DNA of 5,169 nucleotides, from contig CALMGA010000211.1 in assembly GCA_937863205.1 (NCBI GenBank), forward strand, positions 1,810-6,978, written 5' to 3'. How positions within the stretch are numbered: the first letter of the stretch is position 1; each line of letters opens with the position of its first letter. Of the stretch, positions 1 to 4,444 are shown in pieces. The position numbers and the translations under genes were made by a program. The notes beneath the pieces were generated by a model. The model made no database searches. It was not told the origin of the DNA and saw nothing but the letters and a program-made list of their open reading frames with translations. Source of the stretch: an uncultured Beijerinckiaceae bacterium (GTDB taxonomy: Bacteria; Pseudomonadota; Alphaproteobacteria; Rhizobiales; Beijerinckiaceae).

Positions 1-110
1 AGGGTGCCGCGATCCTGCGCCGGCGCGGGCGCCGACAGCAGCACGGTGGCGCAAAGGATCCCGGCGAGCGGGCGGCGGCTCGTTCTCCGGCTTGGCATCC
101 GAGCTGGCAT
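1..110 (-). CDS. Exported protein, N-terminal fragment (runs off the left edge)
   Basis: Only the first 36 residues lie in the window, reading leftwards from ATG at 110. They form a typical Sec signal peptide: a basic start (Arg at 4, 8, 9, 12 and 13), a hydrophobic core at about residues 14-27 (PLAGILCATVLLSA), and a likely signal peptidase I site after Ala31 (Ala at -3 and -1, then Gln-Asp). Cys20 is not in a good lipobox, because the residue before it is Leu, so a lipoprotein is unlikely. The start is well supported by an AAAAGGAG ribosome binding site 5 nt upstream. A second in-frame Met at residue 5 would be too close to that site. The gene follows the TetR-type regulator on the same strand after 95 bp, so read-through is possible but not shown. 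The mature protein is outside the window, so its function is unknown; a periplasmic or secreted location is inferred. Confidence 0.72.
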   Translation of the reverse strand, partial: MPARMPSRRTSRRPLAGILCATVLLSAPAPAQDRGT

Positions 111-115
111 GACGG

Positions 116-123
116 CTCCTTTT
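116..123 (-). promoter_or_regulatory. Ribosome binding site for the exported protein
   Basis: Read on the minus strand this is AAAAGGAG, ending 5 nt before ATG at 110. It is the strongest Shine-Dalgarno sequence in the window, and it decides the start of the truncated left-edge gene. Confidence 0.65.
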
Positions 124-205
124 CGCCGGGTGGTTCGCGGTGTCGCGAGACGCCAGCCTCGCAGGGCGGCCCTGTCCGAAGCTTGCCCGATCCGTTGTCG
201 GGCGC

Positions 206-1141
206 CTACGATCCCACAGGCTCGTCGACCGGACGGCTCGTTTCGCGGGGATAGTCCGGCCGCCGCTCGAACATGGCACGGGTCAGAGCGAGGAGCGGCG
301 ACACCAGCCGGTCGAGGTCGTCGGCGCGGCCAACGATCCGGGCGCCGCGGGTCAGTTCCTTGTCGAGGGCGGTCATCGTCTTCGACAGGCCGGGCTCGTC
401 GTCGCGCAGCCACACCTTGATGATCCGGCTCCAGACGATCACGAGCCCCTGCAGCTTGACCGCGCCGACCGGCCCCTCCGAATCGATGCCGGCGGCTTCC
501 AGCATGAAGCGCATGGAGTTCAACTCCAGCCGGTTCACCGCCACGGCGGCGAGCGGCGCCCGGTTCAGCCATTCGGTGACGCTTTCCAGGCCGAGCTTGT
601 AGGGGGCGAGCGCGTCGAGGCGGCGCATCAGCACGTCGAACAGCCGCTCCTTGGGCGGCTCGCCGAGGAGGTCGTCGGTGGTGCCGTCGAGGACCAGACG
701 ATCGATCTTGCGCGAAAAGCCGGCCAGCACGGCGCCCTTGGACGGGAAGGCGTCGCGGAAGTCGGCGAGGCTGAGGTTGGCGCGGGCGGCGATGTCGGAG
801 ATGGTGATGTCTTCCCATACGCGCTCGCCGGCAAGCTCCATCAGAGCTTCGATCAGGGCATCCTTGGGGGCGGGCTTGGAGGCCGGCTTGGAGTCCGGTC
901 TGGGCTTGGCAGCCTCCGTCTCGGGCCGGAGGTCAGCGTCGTGCATGGAACGGGGCGCGGGATCGATCTGGGCGTAGGGGGTGACCGAAGGCGAGGGCTC
1001 GGCATGGGGATCGGGCACGGCCATCGGACCGGCGGAACCGGGCATGGCCGCAGGACCACCGGCGAGCGGAGGCGGCACGGCTGGAGGCTGCGTGGCCGGC
1101 CCGTTCGCCGCGGCCGATCCCTCGTCGTGTTCCGACGCCAT
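206..1141 (-). CDS. TetR-family transcriptional regulator with long N-terminal extension and COQ9-like C-terminal region
   Basis: 311 residues from ATG at 1141 to TAG at 206. Residues 1-92 are Pro/Ala/Lys-rich low-complexity sequence, unusual because TetR proteins normally begin their DNA-binding domain within about 15 residues. From about 94 to 150 there is a clear TetR N-terminal fold: a first helix (ALIEALMELAGERVWEDIT), the helix-turn-helix at about 114-135 (ISDIAARANLSLADFRDAFP) and the following SKGAVLAGFSRKIDRLVL helix. The rest is a helical ligand/dimer region. Its stretch at about 236-265 (VWSRIIKVWLRDDEPGLSKT, then ALDKEL) resembles the C-terminal part of COQ9-type proteins, but the full COQ9 signature is not evident. 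I chose Met at 1141 over the 22-residue longer form from 1207 because GAGGAA lies 7 nt upstream and the longer form would read through the candidate promoter. It is divergent from glpD, 132 bp away. It probably binds DNA as a dimer; its ligand and targets are unknown. Ubiquinone-biosynthesis COQ9 is an alternative but less likely reading. Confidence 0.85.
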   Translation of the reverse strand: MASEHDEGSAAANGPATQPPAVPPPLAGGPAAMPGSAGPMAVPDPHAEPSPSVTPYAQIDPAPRSMHDADLRPETEAAKPRPDSKPASKPAPKDALIEALMELAGERVWEDITISDIAARANLSLADFRDAFPSKGAVLAGFSRKIDRLVLDGTTDDLLGEPPKERLFDVLMRRLDALAPYKLGLESVTEWLNRAPLAAVAVNRLELNSMRFMLEAAGIDSEGPVGAVKLQGLVIVWSRIIKVWLRDDEPGLSKTMTALDKELTRGARIVGRADDLDRLVSPLLALTRAMFERRPDYPRETSRPVDEPVGS

Positions 1142-1148
1142 GCGCTTG

Positions 1149-1154
1149 TTCCTC
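1149..1154 (-). promoter_or_regulatory. Ribosome binding site of the TetR-type gene
   Basis: GAGGAA on the minus strand, 7 nt before ATG at 1141. It supports the 311-residue start over the longer in-frame start at 1207, which has no comparable site. Confidence 0.55.
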
Positions 1155-1170
1155 GGCAGTGTGTCGGGCC

Positions 1171-1199
1171 CTTGTAGCCTTACGGCGGCGCACCTCCAA
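1171..1199 (-). promoter_or_regulatory. Candidate promoter of the TetR-type gene
   Basis: On the minus strand TTGGAG (1199-1194) and TACAAG (1176-1171) are separated by 17 nt, a sensible sigma-70-like spacing. Transcription would begin near 1164, giving a leader of about 23 nt that contains the GAGGAA ribosome binding site. The -35 box overlaps the left copy of the 12-bp direct repeat, as would suit a repressor-controlled promoter. The match to consensus is partial and GC-rich genomes give chance matches, so this is a suggestion only. Confidence 0.33.
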
Positions 1200-1219
1200 G
1201 GCTCCATGGCGGCGCACCT
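1184..1219. repeat. 12-bp perfect direct repeat in the divergent promoter region
   Basis: GGCGGCGCACCT occurs at 1184-1195 and again at 1208-1219, start-to-start distance 24 bp, a little over two helical turns. Both copies lie between the divergent regulator and glpD. The left copy overlaps the candidate -35 box of the regulator and the right copy runs into the adjacent inverted repeat. Paired identical sites at this spacing could be operator half-sites for the neighbouring regulator, but a small tandem duplication in GC-rich DNA is also possible. Confidence 0.5.
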
Positions 1220-1233
1220 TCGGCGGCCGAAGG
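1217..1233. promoter_or_regulatory. Inverted repeat, candidate operator
   Basis: CCTTCGGCGGCCGAAGG is a perfect 7-bp inverted repeat around a 3-nt centre. Dyads of about this size are typical operators for TetR-type dimers, and it lies 40 bp upstream of the glpD start and 76 bp upstream of the regulator start. There is no T-run, so a terminator is unlikely. Binding is inferred from position and symmetry alone. Confidence 0.35.
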
Positions 1234-1273
1234 CGTCGCCGGCTTAGCCGAAGACCGCGGCTGCCCCGACGGG

Positions 1274-2845
1274 GTGAACGAAGCGGGCGCGGTGGAATTG
1301 ATCGATGGCGCTCTTCGGGAAAAGGCTTTGGACAGCTTCGACCTCCTCGTGATCGGCGGCGGCATCAACGGCGCGGGCATCGCCCGCGATGCGGCCGGGC
1401 GCGGCCTGTCCGTGCTGCTCTGCGAAAAGGGCGACCTCGCCGAGGCCACCTCGTCGTCCTCGACCAAGCTGATCCACGGCGGCCTGCGCTATCTCGAATA
1501 CGGCGAGTTCCGCCTCGTGCGCGAGGCCCTCGCCGAGCGGGAGCGGCTGCTCGCCATCGCCCCGCACATCATCTGGCCGCTGCGCTTCGTGCTGCCGCAC
1601 ACCCGCGACTCGCGACCGCGCTGGATGCTGTGGGCCGGGCTGTTCCTTTACGACCACCTCGCCCGGCTGCGGACGCTGCCGCGCTCGACGGCCGTGCGCC
1701 TGCCCGGCACGCCGCCGGGGGAGCCGCTGCGCGCCGGCATCAGCGATGGCTTCGCGTATTCCGACTGCTGGGTCGAGGACAGCCGGCTGGTGGTTCTGAA
1801 CGCCCTCGACGCGGCGGCGCGCGGCGCCACCATCCGCACCCGGACGAGCGTGGAAAGCGCCCGGCGCGAGGGCGAGAGCTGGACGGCGCAGCTGCGCGAG
1901 GGCTCCGGCATCTCCGGCGTGCGGGCGCGCGCGATCGTCAACGCCGCCGGCCCCTGGGTCGGCGACACGCTGCGCACCACGCTCGGCCTCAGGCCCGGCG
2001 CCTCGACGCGCCTCGTCAAGGGCAGCCACATCGTGGTGCGCAGGCTCTACGCCGGCGCTCATGCCTACATCCTGCAGAACCCCGACGGGCGCATCGTCTT
2101 CGCCATCCCCTACGAGGGCGAATTCACGCTGATCGGCACCACCGACGTGCCCGTCGACACCGCATCCCGGCCGATGCGCATTTCGGCGGAGGAAACCGCC
2201 TACCTCTGCGACAGCGTCAATCGCTACTTCCGACGCCCGGTCGCGCCGGACGACGTGGTGTGGAGCTACAGCGGCGTGCGCCCGCTCTACGATGATGCCT
2301 CCAAGGCCGGCGCCGGCAAGGCGAAGGGCGCCTCCGCCGTGACCCGCGACTACGTGCTCGACGTCGCCGATGCCGACGGCCGGCTTCCCGTGCTGTCGGT
2401 GTACGGCGGCAAGATCACCACCTACCGCCGCCTCGCCGAGCACGCGCTGGAGAAGCTCGCCCGCTACCTTCCCCATCTCGCCGGCAGCGCGTCCTGGACG
2501 GCCGCGGCACCGCTGCCCGGCGGCGACATGGCGGATCCCGAGGCCTACGTCGCCGGTTTCGCCGCCCGCAGCGCCTTTTTGCCGCCAACTCTGGCCTTGC
2601 GTCTGGCCCGCGCCTACGGAACCCGCGCCGACGCGATCCTCGGCGGAGCCCGCAGCCTGGCCGACCTCGGCCGCGATTTCGGGTGCGGGCTCACGCGGCG
2701 CGAGGTGGACTATCTCGTTGCGTGGGAATGGGCGCGAACGGCCGAGGACATCCTGTGGCGTCGCTCCAAGCTCGGCCTGCACATGACCGGCGACGACGTA
2801 GCCGGACTGGAAGCCTACCTCTGCACGCGCGCGGCAGCAGCCTGA
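1274..2845 (+). CDS. glpD: Aerobic glycerol-3-phosphate dehydrogenase (FAD, quinone-linked)
   Basis: GlpD oxidises sn-glycerol-3-phosphate to dihydroxyacetone phosphate at the inner face of the cytoplasmic membrane, reducing ubiquinone. The 523-residue product aligns along its length with E. coli GlpD (about 500 residues, recalled). The FAD-binding GxGxxG is at Gly28, Gly30 and Gly33 (VIGGGINGAGIARDAAGRGL). Other shared blocks are TSSSSTKLIHGGLRYLEYGE at 59-78, FRLVREALAERERLL at 79-93, YSDCWVEDSRLV at 162-173, LVKGSHIVV at 248-256, YILQN at 265-269, IGTTDV at 287-292, SGVRPL at 333-338, TRDY at 357-360 and GGKITTYR at 378-385. Arg336, Arg358 and Lys380 fall where E. coli has substrate-site Arg317, Arg332 and Lys354. 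Between the two arginines there are 7 extra residues, a short Ala/Gly/Lys-rich loop (about 341-354). The start is GTG, the most upstream possible start after an in-frame TAG at 1175, but it has no clear ribosome binding site; GTG at 1292 or TTG at 1328 could be used and would still keep the Rossmann fold. No other glp gene is adjacent. Confidence 0.96.
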   Translation: MNEAGAVELIDGALREKALDSFDLLVIGGGINGAGIARDAAGRGLSVLLCEKGDLAEATSSSSTKLIHGGLRYLEYGEFRLVREALAERERLLAIAPHIIWPLRFVLPHTRDSRPRWMLWAGLFLYDHLARLRTLPRSTAVRLPGTPPGEPLRAGISDGFAYSDCWVEDSRLVVLNALDAAARGATIRTRTSVESARREGESWTAQLREGSGISGVRARAIVNAAGPWVGDTLRTTLGLRPGASTRLVKGSHIVVRRLYAGAHAYILQNPDGRIVFAIPYEGEFTLIGTTDVPVDTASRPMRISAEETAYLCDSVNRYFRRPVAPDDVVWSYSGVRPLYDDASKAGAGKAKGASAVTRDYVLDVADADGRLPVLSVYGGKITTYRRLAEHALEKLARYLPHLAGSASWTAAAPLPGGDMADPEAYVAGFAARSAFLPPTLALRLARAYGTRADAILGGARSLADLGRDFGCGLTRREVDYLVAWEWARTAEDILWRRSKLGLHMTGDDVAGLEAYLCTRAAAA

Positions 2846-2858
2846 GCGGTCTTGCGGA

Positions 2859-2961
2859 TAGAGCATCGGACCCTAAACCGGGTCCAGTCAGATGCTCTAA
2901 CCTATTGTGCCGCATCGGATTTGTCCGAAAACCGCTGCGCGCTTTTCGGTCCGATGCTCTA
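2859..2961. repeat. Composite palindromic intergenic element (RIME-like)
   Basis: The 103-bp unit has perfect 12-bp terminal inverted repeats, TAGAGCATCGGA at 2859-2870 and TCCGATGCTCTA at 2950-2961. Inside are two imperfect palindromes. The left has a 9-bp outer stem (2859-2867 with 2891-2899) and a 6-bp inner stem (GGACCC 2868-2873 with GGGTCC 2880-2885), with 5 bulged bases at 2886-2890. The right has an 8-bp outer stem (GCATCGGA 2912-2919 with TCCGATGC 2950-2957) and a 7-bp inner stem (CCGAAAA 2925-2931 with TTTTCGG 2943-2949), with 5 bulged bases at 2920-2924. The layout and the GAGCATC/GATGCTC ends resemble Rhizobium intergenic mosaic elements as I recall them; the family assignment is by memory. 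It begins 13 nt after the glpD stop, so its hairpins may protect the mRNA 3' end or help stop transcription, although no T-run follows. Confidence 0.8.
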
Positions 2962-3083
2962 GAGCGCAGGGAGCTGCCGTACCATCCCACCGTGCAGCAG
3001 GCGGCAGTTTGCTATGGCGTACCGAGATCGCGAACTTCCCTCGCACCTCGCCCGTTCAAAAGCCGCAACGAGGGAGAGGACAC

Positions 3084-3419
3084 ATGCTCACGCGAACGGC
3101 GATCTACGAGGGCGCGATCAAGGCCGGGCACGAGGAGGAGTTCTTTCGCCGCGTGCGCGACGAGCTGGAGCCCATGTGGCGCAGGTTTCCCAACGTCACG
3201 GCCGTTCGCGTCCAGCGCACGCGAACGATGGACAAGGATGCCCGACCCATCGCCATGATCCTAGAAATGGACTTTCCCGACATGGACGCGATCGAGGCGT
3301 GCATGGCCTCGAAGATCCGACCGGAGTCACATGCGGCGACCGAAAAGGTGATGACGCTCTTTGAAGGCCGCTTCTACCATTACGTGACCGAAGCCACGGT
3401 TCTTTCGCCGGCAAGCTGA
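3084..3419 (+). CDS. EthD-like small protein (dimeric alpha-beta barrel type)
   Basis: 111 residues. The start at ATG 3084 is preceded by an AGGGAGAGGA ribosome binding site (AGGGAG 7 nt upstream). An in-frame upstream ATG at 2907 would make a longer protein, but that extension would be coded by the palindromic repeat and is not protein-like. The product has the pattern of the ferredoxin-like EthD/ABM class: an N-terminal strand (TRTAIYEGAI), a helix (GHEEEFFRRVRDELEPMWRRF, about 15-35), strands at about 36-44 and 54-63 (PIAMILEMDF), a helix (MDAIEACMAS, 67-76) and the end ESHAATEKVMTLFEGRFYHYV at about 81-101, which resembles the closing segment of EthD-like domains. Such proteins are cytosolic, usually dimeric, and occur in catabolic clusters. 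No catalytic residue can be named. It is followed after 13 nt by the GlcG-like gene, so the two are probably co-transcribed. The coding call is strong; the family is moderate. Confidence 0.8.
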   Translation: MLTRTAIYEGAIKAGHEEEFFRRVRDELEPMWRRFPNVTAVRVQRTRTMDKDARPIAMILEMDFPDMDAIEACMASKIRPESHAATEKVMTLFEGRFYHYVTEATVLSPAS

Positions 3420-3432
3420 GATCGGACGCGCG

Positions 3433-3852
3433 ATGAGCCTGAAGATCGTACCCATCCTGCAAGCGGCCGATGTGCGCGCGATCATGTCCGCCGCCTGCGC
3501 GGAAGCCGAGCGGCACAGGTTCGAGGTGACGGTCGCGATCGTCGATGCGGCCGGTGTGCCGCTGGCGTTGCAGCGCCTCGACGGCGCACGGCTGCACACG
3601 CCGGAGGCAGCGTTGCTCAAGGCAAAGACCGCCGCGATCACGCGGACGCCGACCTCGCAGCTGCAAACGGCCGTGCGCGACGATCCCGCTCTGCTCTCGT
3701 TCCCGGGCCGCATGCCGCTCACCGGGGGCTTCCCGCTGGTGCACGCGGGCGAGGTCGTCGGCGGCATCGGCTCGTCCGGCGGCGAGCCGAGCGAGGACGA
3801 GGCCATCTGCCGGGCGGGGTTGCGCGCCCTTGCCGAGATCACCGCAGCTTGA
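3433..3852 (+). CDS. GlcG/HbpS (DUF336) family protein
   Basis: 139 residues. Family hallmarks are visible: VTVAIVDAAGVPLALQRLDG at 32-51, the Lys-Ala block LLKAKTAAITRTPTSQL at 61-77, and the Gly-rich region MPLTGGFPLVHAGEVVGGIGSSGGEPSEDEAI at 94-125, matching the usual GG-Pro-Leu, G-x-VVG-x-IG-x-SG, and acidic Asp-Glu pattern. Members include GlcG of the E. coli glycolate operon, haem-binding HbpS and the PduO C-terminal domain; they are about 130-160 residues long and the biochemical role is often unclear. This copy has no signal peptide, so it is probably cytosolic. ATG at 3433 lies 13 nt after the stop of the EthD-like gene with only a weak GGA-containing ribosome site, which suggests translation aided by the upstream gene. 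No glycolate oxidase gene is in the window, so I give no glcG symbol. Haem binding is possible from the family but not shown. Confidence 0.9.
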   Translation: MSLKIVPILQAADVRAIMSAACAEAERHRFEVTVAIVDAAGVPLALQRLDGARLHTPEAALLKAKTAAITRTPTSQLQTAVRDDPALLSFPGRMPLTGGFPLVHAGEVVGGIGSSGGEPSEDEAICRAGLRALAEITAA

Positions 3853-4101
3853 AGCACACGCGGTGTCCCAAACCGCGCTGACGTTCAGCAAGCAGCGCTC
3901 ACCTCATGGAAGTTTGAGGCGGGCGGTTCTCGATTGGATCGGATCATCGGTCCGACGCTTTGACGGAGCAGGATTTCCGGGCAGCAGGATGGAAGGAGCT
4001 GACACCGCGCTGATCGTTCCGGGACGGGGCGGGACGAGGATTTCCTGGCGATGTACTATGCCTCATCGTCGCCCGCGCCGCCCCGGACCGGGGGGCCAGC
4101 C
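3853..4101. other. Intergenic region with small hairpins and a possible repeat remnant
   Basis: I see no convincing gene here. Just after the GlcG-like stop is a weak hairpin, CGCGGT (3859-3864) with ACCGCG (3872-3877) over a 7-nt loop, without a following T-run; it could be a poor terminator. CCTCA/TGAGG (3902-3906 with 3915-3919) is another small stem. At 3948-3959 CGGTCCGACGCT matches 11 of 12 bases of the right end of the palindromic element at 2947-2958, and TCGGA (3939-3943) can pair with TCCGA (3951-3955), suggesting a decayed copy. AGGATTTCC occurs twice (3970-3978, 4037-4045), perhaps by chance. The region should also contain the promoter of the next small gene, but no clear -35/-10 pair was found. 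Confidence 0.45.
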
Positions 4102-4416
4102 ATGCCGAGCGACTTCGCCGAGGCCCTGTTTCACTCGGTCCGGTCCGACCGCAACGAGCCGTGGGGACGCCAACAGGCGATGGACGGGCTTAGGGCGGCG
4201 CTGGCGCGCGGGCGCCTGAACCCCTACGAGCACCTCGCCGCGCAGAAGCGGCTGCAGCGCGACCTCGAAGAGCAGCTGCAGGACCTGGTCGCGAAGGAGG
4301 ACCAAGGGGGGCGGAACGCCATGACGAGGGCGTCGGCGGAGCGCCGTGGAATTTTCTCCCGATCGTCCTGGCACGGCGATCGAGGAGCCTCGACGCGAGC
4401 GCCGGCTGCGCCATAA
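4102..4416 (+). CDS. Small hypothetical protein, start and C-terminus uncertain
   Basis: I do not recognise this 104-residue product. Residues 1-68 look coding: G/C at most third positions, and a charged, probably helical stretch at about 23-65 including LRAALARGRLNPYEHLAAQK and a Leu/Gln/Glu-rich run (LQRDLEEQLQDLV, 51-63) that might form a short coiled coil. After about codon 68 the third-position bias weakens and the sequence becomes Arg/Ser/Ala-rich and less protein-like. That change falls at a run of six G (4306-4311), so the natural C-terminus may lie in another frame. ATG 4102 is chosen because the upstream in-frame alternative at 4051 adds a Ser/Pro-rich stretch; neither has a strong ribosome site. 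It ends 28 bp before the caspase-like gene. There is no signal peptide or membrane segment. It may be real, a degraded gene or, less likely, non-coding. Confidence 0.42.
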   Translation: MPSDFAEALFHSVRSDRNEPWGRQQAMDGLRAALARGRLNPYEHLAAQKRLQRDLEEQLQDLVAKEDQGGRNAMTRASAERRGIFSRSSWHGDRGASTRAPAAP

Positions 4417-4444
4417 CTCGCACGTTCGAACCCGGCGGCAACCC

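Noticed and set aside
162..174. CAGGG-CGG-CCCTG hairpin after the TetR-type gene as a terminator
   Set aside because: The stem is only 5 bp with no T-run on the minus strand; such short dyads are common by chance in this GC-rich DNA.
140..1177. A 345-residue open frame on the plus strand across the TetR-type gene
   Set aside because: It is an antisense shadow produced by high GC content; its Gly/His/Arg-rich sequence has no domain, whereas the minus strand has a clear helix-turn-helix.
1159..2295. A 378-residue Arg-rich plus-strand frame overlapping glpD
   Set aside because: It is the out-of-frame reading of the glpD coding sequence, with extreme Arg/Ala composition and no motifs.
1244..2866. 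A 540-residue open frame on the minus strand across glpD
   Set aside because: It is the antisense shadow of glpD, Gly/Ala/Arg/His-rich without any recognisable domain; the plus strand has full-length GlpD motifs.
2974..3007. CTGCCG/CGGCAG inverted repeat upstream of the EthD-like gene
   Set aside because: A 6-bp stem with a 22-nt loop is too weak to call an operator or structured leader.
2907..3083. N-terminal extension of the EthD-like protein from ATG 2907
   Set aside because: It would be translated from the palindromic repeat and spacer, is not protein-like, and a good ribosome site sits directly before ATG 3084.
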